A stretch of DNA of 64,000 nucleotides from Branchiostoma lanceolatum (Eukaryota > Chordata > Leptocardii > Amphioxiformes > Branchiostomatidae): contig NC_089730.1 in the NCBI RefSeq assembly GCF_035083965.1, forward strand, positions 14,243,242-14,307,241, given 5' to 3'. Position numbers and translations under genes: made by a program. The notes beneath the pieces were generated by a model that worked only from the letters and a program-made list of their open reading frames with translations, was not told where the DNA came from and searched no databases. Positions 33,740 through 45,364 of the stretch are shown here, in pieces. The first letter of the stretch is position 1, and the number at the start of each line of letters is the position of its first letter.

Positions 33740-36537
33740 GCTGCTGGAGAAAGCTGCAGAGTAAAGCAGAGAAGTCAGAAAATCTGTCAAGGCAACAACT
33801 TCAGCTGCGACATGCCGTGATACATTGCACAGTGACCTCCGTATGACCTGACCTCAAGTTAAGGTGGCCGCCGAGAATTAATTTTAGCCTGAAAAAAAAT
33901 AAAGAGTTAGGAGCCAAAGTGTCCAATAGCAAATGTAGAAAGACATAATAAATACAGTTGTATGCTATTAGATATCGCATTGGTGACTATAATTCACAAT
34001 GAAAGGTTTACTGAGTACCGACACCCCTAATTTACATGAGGCACTATATAAAAACATAGCAGGTAGCAATAGCAGGGTCTCAGAGGAGTCAGGGCTGTGG
34101 GGAGGGCAGATCGTAGTTTTACTGTGTCTGCCCCAAATATGCCCGTTTTCTGGTGGAGGGGACGGGTGGTATTAAGAGTGAGGAATTCATGACAATGTCT
34201 ATCATCATTCTTCAATAGATCTGCACTCCAGACTAGGGAGCAAAACGAAATGTGTGCCGCTATGCCAGTTTGCATGGCAGTGGGGACATCTGGCGGTTGT
34301 TGTTATCTTTACAGGACTTTTCCCGAGTGAGGGACTTTCGAGGTGCTATGATGTGTATCAATATGTACCATCTATAACTGCCCCGAGTTACGAGAGTGAA
34401 TGAACGAACGAATAAACTATTGAATGAATGAAAGGAAGCAGTAAAGAAGATGGTGATAAAGATGATGATGATGATGACACAGTGTATGACATATGCAACT
34501 TTTCTTGCAAAACACTTTGCGTTGCCAAATAAACGTTGTGCTTTTGTGTAATAACTTTCTGTGTGGCGTAGCAAACCCCAGTCCTAAGAGATGTAGAATG
34601 CGTAATTATAAAGTGAATATATTCCCACATCAATGAGGCACAAATCGGACGGCTAAATTAGAGCGGCCGGGATACGCATTTCAATTAATTAGAACGGCTG
34701 ATTACGCTCTACGGGAATTATGGGCATGCAGGCTCCCATTACCGTTGATATTGGCATGAACACGCGTACATTATGGCCATTGATAAACAACTGCCCATAG
34801 TCATCTACACGTGGCAAAACCGGATACTACAGAGGCTAAAATATTGACATGATTGTTAGGCAAAACATCACCATTCACACGGTGTCGAACGTTTCTACCT
34901 CAAGTCACAACGGCTCGGCGGCTTGGTAACGTTACAACCACCTGACGACAGATATGCTCATGCTCATGTACGTAGACATCTTGACTTCAATAGCTGTAAA
35001 GATGACTATTTTCGTCACTCTCACCGTTGTTATTGTTCAACTGAAGGCTGACGTTATAACATTAATGTATGTTTAATATATTGTAGCACCCTATTGCATG
35101 GACTGATATCATCTTGGTTAGTTTTTGATCCATATGACAGTTTGACATTTCTCTGAAACCCGTAGAGACAACAACTATTGGGGCGGGTATTACAGGCTAA
35201 GCACGCTTATGGTAGTACATTGAACACACAGCCGGACTTTGAATTCTGTTGTTAAACAACCTTATGTTGCTATAGACAACAAATCGGTCGGTGTAACTTA
35301 AGGACGTAAGGACAGCGAAAAAGTTTATGATCATACGCGTATGTGCCGTGCTCAATTTTTCCGTGCAAGATTTCCATCTTAATAAGAAAAGTAAAGTCTT
35401 GGGATGGTTTCGAGTGGCTGTCCGATTGAGAGAAGTTCTTTTGGTCGTGAGTGAGATGTCAACTACAGTGAGGACAAAGTTAAAGATAGTTTCCAGTACG
35501 ACCATAACCTTGAATTGCAGTCATAATTACGACAGTCAACTAGAGAACTGATTCATTTTTGCAAATCACACATGACTCTCAATCTCAACAGAAAAATAGA
35601 CCAAACATCCGTTGGAATATTCTATCATAGATTTTATATATGTATCCGAAGCGTTACCACAAGACCAGTACACAGTATGTGAGAAACACGCTGTGACTCG
35701 GGGTTACTGAGAATGTTTCACCATAAACAACTGAAGACACGTGAGTACCATGGCAGTCGCTGATTGGTAGGGTTTGACGTGTACGTGTAATGCGTAGATA
35801 GTATAAGAATATGTTTTGGGGCGGGATAACAATGCTACTTCCTGGTTGAGTTTGGAAAACCCCATAGATACAAACACAATGATATAAACATCGCGCACGG
35901 CTTGGCAGTCGGTGATTGGTGATAGCTGACGTGTAGAGCGCAGATTGCAGAGGAGAGGGTACGTGGAGCAAAATTGTTGCCTTGTAGATCAGCACAATGA
36001 CAGTATATGTTATGTGAGCCATTTACTCACAAGACAAATCTGTTTAGAACTTCTTCAAGCTGTAGGAAAAACTTTCGTTGTACTTTCTGGATCTACAAAT
36101 TGGCACAAGTAAGTTGATACTTATATTCTTCGATTAGTTATAATGTGGGCATCTTAGCAAAAACGACCTAGGACTGAAGCGTATTGGTTTACTCAGTGTC
36201 TATGATTCAATCCAGATACATCAGACAAAGGACAGGAACATCCAGCTGTTTTTATTATTATTTCCCACAAATTAGCAAATCTACTACAGTCAAACCTGTG
36301 ACCACGTTTACATAAGGACCACTTGGCCAATATAACTACCTTTTGGTGTCCCTGAGGTATTTTCTCCCATAGACACAAGCGGCACTAACTTATCCTGTCT
36401 TTGATGACAACCAGTCCACATAGATCAGGTTTAATTGGTCTCCTGAGTGGTCTTCGTGGTCAGTTTTGAGACTGTAATTCAACTTTTAAACACGCGTATC
36501 ACGCCTCGACCCTAACATGATTTCTGATCATATTTCT
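33740..36537. other. Intergenic between FOXRED1 and the DUF229 gene
   Basis: These two genes are divergently transcribed, so promoters of both may lie here. No exon is supported. Around 34650-34790 there is a stretch with TTAATTA homeodomain-like cores and little repeat character that could be regulatory, but this is only a suggestion. Confidence 0.4.
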
Positions 36538-36645
36538 TAGCCTGGGTGCCAGCCTTTTTAGCTTTACTCCGCTCTCTCGGTCATTCGTGGCTACGGAAGC
36601 GACCGAGAGAGCGAAGTAAAGCTAAAAAGGCTGGCACCCAGGCTA
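36538..36645. mobile_element. Near-perfect 45-bp-arm hairpin MITE upstream of the DUF229 start codon
   Basis: Left arm 36538-36582 and right arm 36601-36645 match at 44 of 45 positions around an 18-base loop; ends are TAGCCTGGGTGCC / GGCACCCAGGCTA. It ends 39 bases before the ATG of the DUF229 gene, so it probably lies in the 5' UTR or core promoter. Confidence 0.9.
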
Positions 36646-36684
36646 CATATTGCTGCCTCATGACAATGTAGAAAGACACGAGAC

Positions 36685-39600
36685 ATGGCCCGAATGAGCT
36701 CACGCCACGTCTGCATCATCGTCGGCATCCTGACCATCGTGGTGCTCCTCAGCCTGCCGTGGGTCACCAGGTCAGAGGCTAAGGTCGAAGAAAAGAGTGA
36801 CGAGGACAGCGAGGACAAAGCCGCGGATGAAGACGAACCTTACCGGCATCCTAAAAACATCTTAAACGTACCAAAGGATGCGGGGAGGACAGACGACTCT
36901 GAAGAAGAAGAAGAAAGTGAAGAAATTGAAGAAGAACCGGAGGAGATGTGTCCACCTAACGTCGGAGATAACTGCATCACCCTGGAGGACGGCACAATCA
37001 AGGTGAACATACCAAGTTTAAAACTCATTCTAGTGATTGCATTTAACGTATACATAGGGCAACGCTATCAAGTAGAGAGAGAGGGGGAGAGGGAGAAAGA
37101 GAGAGAGAGGAGAGAGAGGAGAGAGAGAGGGAAGATTCAGGCACCGTTTGCAAAATCATCGCAAAGATACAAGATCCCCTTTGTCTGTAAGAACCGTGCA
37201 ACTTTATCAATTTCTGTCACAGAGAGAGATATGCAAACTTGGATAATATAAAAAAATTAAAAGATTGAGACAGAGATTCTATAACGTTAAATGCATGAAC
37301 TACAGCAAGTACAGCACCAACTAATCACTAGTCCGTCACTACTAATCACAGGGCTGTGGTATTGAGCTCATAAAAATAACAGTTTATCACCAATGAAACT
37401 AAAGTTGCTACTTGTATTGTCTCCCCTGACGAGGTTGACATGGCCAGTCTGCAGGCGGAAGGCTGGGAGAAGCTGGACTGTCGGTACCAGGCGTTCTCAC
37501 GCAAAATGGACCACGATATCACGTGAGGATGGTCAACTTTATAATGGAAAAAGAGACCAATTAAGTTATTAATCCCCAAAGGCAGCTCTTCTGGTCAACT
37601 TTATTACGATATGTTATTATGATAATTCTATTTTATGTAAACATATGTTATTATGATATTTATGTAGAAAAACGGATGTACATAACGTGACAATTCTTAA
37701 AGGCATCAATTTAGTATAGGCAGTAGATACAAACATAACGGCTTCATGAATCACTAGTGTGATAGATCTCTTCCTGAAGATAATTTTGTATATTGTCTTT
37801 ACTCCTACGCAAGGTAACAGTTACTCATACGACTGGAAAGATTTTTGACATGAACGTTCTGCGAAATTTATCCAGTTGCTTGTGCATGTTACCGGTACCT
37901 GGCGTATCTTATCACACCCGGATGTCTAACCTTCATCGACGCTCCTTACTCCTAGGTTCAACCCGAAGGACGTGATCCAGGATCTCGGCCAGAAGGGAGA
38001 GATCTCGTTCCCGATGAAGCACGAGTTCGTGAAGGTGGAATGTCGTCTGCTGTCTGCCAACAGGACCAGACAGACCATCTACCGACTCTTTTCACAGGTA
38101 CGTGTATGCCACACTGTGTTGTTTCCGTTCTGTGTGCATTACTTGTTGTATCATAGTATTGTCAATAAAACAACCGGGGTAATGCCAAAAATCAATATGC
38201 ATTTATCAATGTTGTGACATTCGGACAGCCGTCCTGATCCCATGTCAAAGAAGTGCAAGAACTCGTTGTCAGCGCTAGCTAAAGGTAAAAGATATGGACC
38301 ACCAAATCCATTTTCACTTGACAAAGTACCTTTTCATCGATGCATCATTACAAAAGATCAGTTGTAGGGTAACTAGTTTATGAATTCGTGGCATCATTTC
38401 AAATGTCTATACGCTAGTCGACAAATTTGTATACACAACAAAGCTTTAACAAGACTCAAGTTTCGATCCTGCCACTTTCTTATCTTATTAACTGTCTTCG
38501 GAATGCCTTGTCAGGTGATGAGGAACGACGAGTTGGTGACTCGGAAGGTGAAGGGCAGTCGGAATCCGCTAGGGGTGAACGTGTTCCTGTTGTGTGTGGG
38601 CTCCATGTCTCAGAACAGGTTCAAAACAAACCTGCCGCTCACCTACCGCCTCCTGACAGAAGGCCTGCGCGCCAGGGAGTTCCCCAGGTATCACATGGTG
38701 GGGAAGACTTCAGCGGCCATGACGGCGGCCATGACAGGTCAGTCTGTAACTGAGTTTTAATCACCTCCATGAAAATGGAGGTACATGACATTGTATAGTT
38801 TTAGGCCCGTTAGTGTGTCTATGTGCACGCGTAATAGAGGAGTAGAGGTGCAATATCTTAATTAAGAAGTCATGATCGATTGCGATGATATTTGGTAGGT
38901 GTTGGTGTAGGTGTTGTGGACCTGATAGCCAAGGTCGATTATGGGCCGCCTGGTAGCCGACCTTGGTACTGAACTTCCGGTTTTTGTATCTTTTGTCCTG
39001 GACATGCTATGGTCTTGATTCTTGGGCGGCAGATAGCTTTTGATGTAAGAAATAAGTGGTATAGGTTTTGCCCATCTAGTAGTTCGTTCGCCAAGAAGCC
39101 AGTCTTTTTGGTTTAGTGGTTTAGTAGCACAACGTTCAAGAGGTTATGAATACTGTATTTGATTGCATTGTGATGATATTTGGTATGCATGCGATTGTGA
39201 TTAGATTTTAACAAAACAACACACTGATGATACATACGTGGTATCAAGTGCTGTGTATGTGCTATCGAACACCCATGTACAACAGGATATTATCTTGTGT
39301 GAGTCCCAGTATTGACACACAACAGGACAACCGGTTTAGAAACATAAACGACAACAAACTTTTCGGGGTCGTAGTCAATCGAATATTGTCCATGTTCCAC
39401 CGTGTATACAGTACTACACTTTCTAAAATGACGGAAAGCAAGCGCTAAGTATATTTCATTGAGAAAATGCATTTTTTGTTGAAAGAGACAGAATTTGCAA
39501 TGTGCAATCTTTTAAAGAGCAACAACGATTTTAACTATAGAAACCTTAATCATGGCTTCCTTTTGTTTTCAAAAGGTCAGGTTGAACGTGAACTTGAGGC

Positions 39601-40945
39601 TGACATCGAGCAGCAACAGTTCGGCTGGTACAAGGATAAATACCCGTGGCTGTGGAACGAGTTCAAGAAAGCCGGTTACGTCACTCTACTGGCGGAAGAG
39701 ATGCCCAGCGTCTGGGGTTATGAGAAGGGCGCGTTCCGTAACCAACCCACGGACCACTACTTCAGAACCCTGCTCGTGCAAGCGACGAAAACGTTCGGGT
39801 AGGTTGTCACCTCTATTTTTCACTTCGTCGTGCGTGTGCCTCCGGTTCCGGCCCAATGTCTTTGGTATGGTGGAAGACAGGCCGGGTACTGATCCAGACG
39901 CATTTCGGCACCAGTGATAGAACATTATGATATAGACATGGCGTTTCAGCACCAAGGACAGAATCGTTATATTTAGACAGGGTGCTAACAACTTTACAAC
40001 TTAATAACGTATTCTAATGCTAAAACAACTACGTACGGTCCAGGCGATTGCGATGATATTTCGTATGTGAGTAGTTGTTGTGAACCTGATGGTCAAGGTC
40101 GATTTTGGACCTCCTGGTGACCGACCTTTGTACTGCAGCAGAACCTCCGGTTTTTGTATCTCTGGTCCTAGATATGTTGTGGTCTTGATTTCATTTGGCG
40201 CAAAAACTATACCTTATCACAGCCACGGAAATTAGAAAGTTGGCTGCAGTGCAATGAAAAATAAGATTTGAACTTTTCAGTGCAGTTGTGAAGGTGACTA
40301 AAAGACATTTTCCTTCGATGACACAAAGGACTTGAATAAACTGTCTAAAGTGAAAATGACATTTCGACTTTTCTATATTTTTGTTCCAGAGACGAGGCGT
40401 GTGTAGGTTCCACCCCTGCGCACCAAGCAACACTGGACTACACCCGGGACTTCACCAATAAATATTCTGACGGTCTGATGTTCGTCCTGTCCTCCATTCA
40501 CGAAACTTCCCGAACACAGCGAAGTGCCTCCGACTTCGCCACGATCGACTCCGACATCTACTCGCTACTGAAGTTTTGGAACCACAAACTGCTTCTGCAA
40601 AACTCCATCGTTGTCGTGTTCTCAGACCTCGTGGACGTGGCGACTGAGGGCGGGACGGAGGATGATACAGTTTTACCGTTCATGAGCATCGCGCTTCCTC
40701 CTCACATCAAAGACCAGTACCCCGAGATCATGGCTAACCTCAAGGTCAACCAGAACAGGGCTACGTCACCGTTCGACCTTCACAGGACTCTCCTGGAGGT
40801 GCTGGACTACAAGCCGAGGCAGAACGGGCAGTACTCTCGCGAGAGTAGCCTCTTCCACGAGATTCCCGCTGACAGGAGCTGCCAACAGGCGGGGATTCCA
40901 AAGGAACACTGCACGGGCAAATTCACCGTCCATCCAGAAATATAG
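36685..40945 (+). CDS. DUF229 family, alkaline-phosphatase-fold membrane protein, probable pseudoenzyme
   Basis: Exons 36685..37002, 37434..37522, 37956..38097, 38515..38737, 39576..39798 and 40390..40945 give 516 residues; all phases close and all junctions are GT-AG. Residues about 8-27 form a signal-anchor helix, followed by a very acidic stalk (about 31-88) and then the DUF229 (PF02995) domain. Family hallmarks: FPMKHEFVKVEC, LTEGLRAREF, KAGYVTLLAEE, NQPTDHYFR, LPFMSIALPP and TSPFDLHRTLLEVL. The fold is that of alkaline phosphatases and sulfatases. Two expected catalytic positions differ: the usual G-x-D-S motif reads CVGSMSQ (Gly about 212 in place of the metal-binding Asp) and the usual SDHG reads SDLV (Leu about 412 in place of His). 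It is therefore probably inactive as a hydrolase and may act as a binding protein, lumenal or extracellular. Polyadenylation signal AATAAA at 41277-41282. Confidence 0.88.
37072..37135. repeat. GA-rich microsatellite in DUF229 intron 1
   Basis: An imperfect GA/GAGG run just after exon 1. The open frame reads through the exon 1 donor into this repeat, but the GTGAAC donor at 37003 and the in-phase exon 2 show that it is intronic. Confidence 0.85.
38876..40203. repeat. Two copies of one dispersed repeat in DUF229 introns 4 and 5
   Basis: Copies at about 38876-39047 and 40045-40203 share ATTGCGATGATATTT, CCAAGGTCGATT or TCAAGGTCGATT, CTCCGGTTTTTGTATCT-like words and GTGGTCTTGATT. Identity is roughly 75%. 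The left copy is preceded by a small palindrome CCTCCATGAAAATGGAGG (about 38764). The family is not identified. Confidence 0.7.
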
Positions 40946-40947
40946 CC

Positions 40948-41117
40948 TCTCAAACAGTAGAGCGACAGCTAACCTCGCTCACCAGGGTGCAGCCCGGCCT
41001 TAGCTTTTGGTAAGCCCAGCCTGTCGGGCAGGCTTTGCTTGAAGCTAAGGCCGGGATCGTGCCTGGGGAGCGAGGTTAGGCGAAAGCTGAACTCGGCTGT
41101 CGCTCTGATGTTTGAGA
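40948..41117. mobile_element. Hairpin MITE in the 3' UTR of the DUF229 gene
   Basis: Ends TCTCAAACAGTAGAGCGACA (40948 onward) and its reverse complement (41096-41117) match at 20 of 22 positions. Inner arms continue with AACCTCGCTC / GAGCGAGGTT and GGCCTTAGCTT / AAGCTAAGGCC. It begins two bases after the stop codon, upstream of the polyadenylation signal, so it should be transcribed within the mRNA. Confidence 0.88.
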
Positions 41118-41299
41118 AACTACATTTCGTCACTCTATCATTCGAAGAACTACAGTGATGCTGAGGACAGCTAGCTAACCTAATCACTGAAAAGTTATAC
41201 TAGTAGCCTGCCAGATGCACTTTCTGGTCCGGAGAGAATGTGATGTGATATTGGCGGGAGAAGCAAATATCAGACAAATAAAACTGTTACGCTTGTGGT

Positions 41300-42427
41300 C
41301 AGCAAATGCGTCTTTTATTGACAGTGGCAGAAAGCAATGTCGTCATCTATTTTCAACACATATCTTATGATAATTGATTGTCACCAGTTTCATACTGTCC
41401 TATACACAGCATTTCGTGTTCTTTCTGAGTCTGAGTCTATTCACACGTTAAACATTCCCAATACTAACACAACTTTAGGAGGAACCACCTTTTTTAACAT
41501 CACCACAAAAGTCATCCAATGTGTGAAGCGTTATGAGGATTGTCATTGAGGAAGCTGTGTTTCACGCCAAGTAATGTATGTAACGTTACACATTCTCAAA
41601 CAAGAGTTCCCAGAACCTACATCTAGCAAAGGAATGTTAACAGTGCCTATTTCCACGCCATCGGAGAACTTTACTTTTCTGGTAAGAGCCCCATGTATGT
41701 ATCATACAATCTTCTTCATAGTGTATAATTCAACATTTGGAATGCAAGGGAATGTCAGTAGCTTCAGACTGCGCTAGTATCTGTTAGAGGTAAACAAAAA
41801 TAGTATTGTGGCATCAAGAGCAGATTGAAATATATACAATATCGCTGCCTGAAACTCAGTCTTGTGACTGTATTTCCACATGTAGCCATGTAATATATAT
41901 GTAACCGTACTCAAAATAATGGATATACGTTAATATAAACAGATAAGTTTCAAAGCAAGACAATCACAACACAATGTTATTAATATTGCTTGTCCGTCAA
42001 GAATGACAAGATGAGTAGAAAATATTGAGCAATAAAATACACTTTTATCTAGAAATATTAGTAATCCGTATGATGGAGAGGAATTCTACTCGGCCGATTC
42101 CCCTACCATTTCTTCGTTCAGTTAAGTATATTCACATCTTTCCGTGTTTCGGGACTGCAATCCTTTCTGTTTTCAGGATAATTTATTTTCATTATCCCTT
42201 TCAAAACACATCAAAGTACACTTTTGATACTACCCCACAAGATCCCTCTTGTGATCGAGGGAAAAGTGGCTAACGGTGTCGATTAGAGAATATTCCTTCG
42301 CGTGACTACAAACTAACCTTTAGTTTACATTGATTTACAGAATGTTAGAGGTGAAATACTGACGAACAAAGTTATCAAGGTCATATAAACAAGATGGCGG
42401 CCTGTCGAACTCGCGTATGCGCAGATC
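41300..42427. other. Spacer between the convergent DUF229 and TRIM45-like genes
   Basis: AT-rich. It probably includes the 3' UTR of the minus-strand TRIM45-like gene on its right side. No exon or recognisable element seen. Confidence 0.45.
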
Positions 42428-44677
42428 TCAGACCGTGACGTGTTTGCTGATGGAAGGGGGCCGTGTGCACTCAGCTTTCTCCTCAGTCGAGCCGCAGCAC
42501 GACCAGTGTGGCTTACCGGGATGCCCGATGTGCCCGTGGCCGCAGCCTTTGTAGCCCCCTGTGTGAGGCAAGAAATAGACAGTGTGAGTCATAGGTTTTT
42601 GATAAGCACCTTTCCGGTCAACCGGTAACTCTTTGGGTATTCAATTTATCATCCTTGGGCACATTTCTGGTCATGAATGGCGAAACGGGAGGTTGCATAA
42701 TACGTTTTACACTGACTCTGTGGTTTATCAGCCACCGTTTTGACGAAAAAGTAGATTACAATTCTTTTCATACAGTTCGTTTTTTATAACTCGGATTCGG
42801 ATCCTTCTTTCTGTATACTTACCATATACAGTATTGTTAAAAGCCTAACCAACTTTCCAACACACATACACGCACACACACACACACACACACACGCACA
42901 CACACACATACACACACTCACACCAACACAAATTAGTGCAATACAGACCAGTACCTGTTACAGTCCCACCACACCCACAGCTAATGTCCTTGTTCCCCCC
43001 GCTGGAGCAGAACGTGCAGCAGTGAAAAACTCCGGGGTGAGATCTCCACTTCGGCTTTACCGAGACCGTGAAAGGACTGCCCTGTAGCATGATGGGAAAT
43101 AATAAGTTAAGAACTTGGCTAGTTAATAAACCTATCAACACCACTTGTACTGAGTTCGAAGTATTTCAAAATGACGACAAAATTACCCAAAACAAAGGCA
43201 AGTGTGTTTGCGCGAAGGGCATGTAGATTCAAGGTAGCTAGATCCAAGATGGCGTATCTTTAATCCACCAACATCGCAGACGCACAACTGCGTCACAGTC
43301 ACGTGACTACAAACACCCTGTATCCATTCTACTATCTACCTGTATATGCTGTCCTCCTACTGAAAGGCTGATCAAGTAGTGTCCGGATTCGTCCGCCGTG
43401 TAGGCCACGTGGAAACTTCCGTCCAGCCGGTCGGAGATCACCACCTTGTTGCACCTACAACAACAGACATTTCCTGTCAACGCTTACCCTTTAACTATGG
43501 CCCAATTCACACACGCATTTTCTGAGTCAGCTCCAAGTCGGTGAGTCCACTTGGAGAAGACTTGGAGCCACTGAATCGACGACTCCAAAAACGCGTGTGT
43601 AAATCTGGCTCGGGAAATAATATCGTGGAATTTTATCAAATCACAAGGGATGTTCCAAACATTTACCGAGGGATTTGGGCAAAAACTAATGGATGGTGAT
43701 TACAAATGTACGATCCAAATGAAGTAATGATAGAAAAAAGAAATGGTTGGAAAAGAAGTTGCTGCCGCCCCATCTAGCGGAAACCTTTGGAACAGCTCTC
43801 AGAGGTCCTCTTCACTGACTCCCATACATTTGCGAGGGCCCCCACCTTTTCAATGTCCAAAGCCCAACTATTCGCTCACCTTTTTCTCAGCCAGGGGAAT
43901 CTCAGAAGTCTGCGGGGAAGGAGAGAGACACCTTTCACTACTTGGAAGTCTTTGACAGTTATTTTTTGTGAACTGTCGATACAAGGCCCCCCTCCCAAAT
44001 GACATGATGTACGTCGTCACTATCTGTTGGAAGGGGGTGGGGGATATGCACTTTTGAAGGTGAACAGTTATCAGGGTCATATGGCTACACAAGGCGGGTC
44101 TGAGAGTATCTTCGAGGAAGTAAAATTAGACATCTGAACAAAGACATGTATTAGGGGCACTTATTGGGTTGTTAGTTACTGTCATTGCCTAATAGACATG
44201 CTCTAACACACAAGTCAAGTACACTCATTGACACACTACCTACGTCATATCTATGTTAGGTAAAGAAGGCTGAATGCGTCGGTTGAATGAACTTCGCTTG
44301 TTTTGCAAAGAAGGCTTAGATTCTGATTTACATACAACATGGCGACGTCCATTATCTGTACATTAAGCTGACAGGCTGAATTAAAGTTCTAAACGGGAAA
44401 TTTGCGGCCCCAGAGTCTTTACTGAGGGATGACTGCGGTGCGATAGATGTCGGTTAGCTTGAGGACTGCGTCCTCTCTACTTTATACTACTAGTACTATT
44501 ATCTATACATCAGGCTAGTCATTTACGCTAGTCAAGCTTGGACGCACTTAGCGTTCTTGTTCTTCTCGATGATGTCGACCTTCATGTCGTCCCCGCCCCT
44601 GCGCCACTGCTCCCCGTCCCGGTCCCGCAGCGTCACGGCGAACTCCGCCTCCTGCCCCTGCCGAGCCACGTGCAGAC
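42428..44677 (-). CDS. TRIM45: TRIM45-like protein, last four exons (filamin repeat and C-terminal Cys/His region)
   Basis: Exons are 44677..44548, 43454..43340, 43081..42955 and 42558..42428, giving about 167 C-terminal residues; every junction closes in phase with GT-AG sites. Exons 1-2 of this set encode a filamin/ABP280 repeat (EAEFAVTLRDRDGEQW, then LDGSFHVAYTADESGHY and GGQHIQGSPFTVSVKPKW). The rest is a Cys/His-rich tail: HCCTFCSSGGNKDISCGCGG, then GYKGCGHGHIGHPGKPHWSC. This order and wording match the C-terminus of vertebrate TRIM45, a RING/B-box E3 ubiquitin ligase linked to MAPK and NF-kB control. The RING, B-boxes and coiled coil should lie upstream (higher coordinates) but none was recognised up to 64000. 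The gene may have a very large intron, start beyond the window, or have lost its N-terminal domains. Confidence 0.88.
42862..42920. repeat. (CA)n microsatellite in a TRIM45-like intron
   Basis: About 25 CA units with interruptions, in the last intron. Confidence 0.93.
43506..43603. mobile_element. Hairpin MITE in a TRIM45-like intron
   Basis: Ends TTCACACACGCATTTT and AAAACGCGTGTGTAAA are inverted; inner arms carry GCTCCAAGTC / GACTTGGAGC. About 100 bases, no coding capacity. Confidence 0.75.
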
Positions 44678-45280
44678 CTAAGGAAAACAAAGCGTGTAAA
44701 TGAGTACCTAGCCTATAAGTTAAACCGCTGTATCTATGGGGTGGGATTAATAAAACAAAAGTCCGTAGGACATAATCCTCCGTGAAGTAATTATGGTGTT
44801 TATTGTTGGCCTAATTTGCATAATTAGTGCGAAAGTGCCATAACTTATCTAAGTGGTAGATGATAGTAATTTCATACTTGTTCTTATTGTGGTGACAAAC
44901 AACTGAGACTTGACGATGGTACTGAACTAGATTGTGCATTTGCTTTGAATTTTGCTTTAACGACGAAGAACTGGACCACGTTACATGTTAACGATGCCAA
45001 AAGACAAACAAAATGGACCGGCTTCACGTAAAATCCTACGAAGGTCACGCAAACCATATGTGTGTTCGTGACACTGAGGGATACAGAGCTAGCCCTTGAC
45101 AAAACAACTCTTATTTTCACAGATTTAGAGCTCTGGGTCGGCCTGGACGGTGTGCATCAGGGATAGGGGTCTGAAAAGCCGTTTTGACTGATGTTGATAT
45201 CTTTTACACGCCCCTATATTCGCAGAGAAACAGACTTCCCTATTACGTTGATGAAAGTTAGACATCCAGGTAGTAAGATA

Positions 45281-45364
45281 CGCCAAAAATAATTACTCAA
45301 GCAACTGGATAAAATTTTCAAGTTTCAAAATCTTATCCAGTTGCTTGAGTAATTGTTTTTGGCG
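45281..45364. mobile_element. 84-bp fold-back with 32-bp arms
   Basis: Arms 45281-45312 and 45333-45364 match at 31 of 32 positions (CGCCAAAAATAATTACTCAA and onward) around a 20-base loop. A minimal hairpin MITE; its transcripts would make a stem similar in size to a microRNA precursor. Confidence 0.88.

Noticed and set aside
37003-37251. Extension of DUF229 exon 1 as a 188-codon open frame
   Set aside because: The extra part translates a GA microsatellite; the donor at 37003 joins in phase to a conserved exon.
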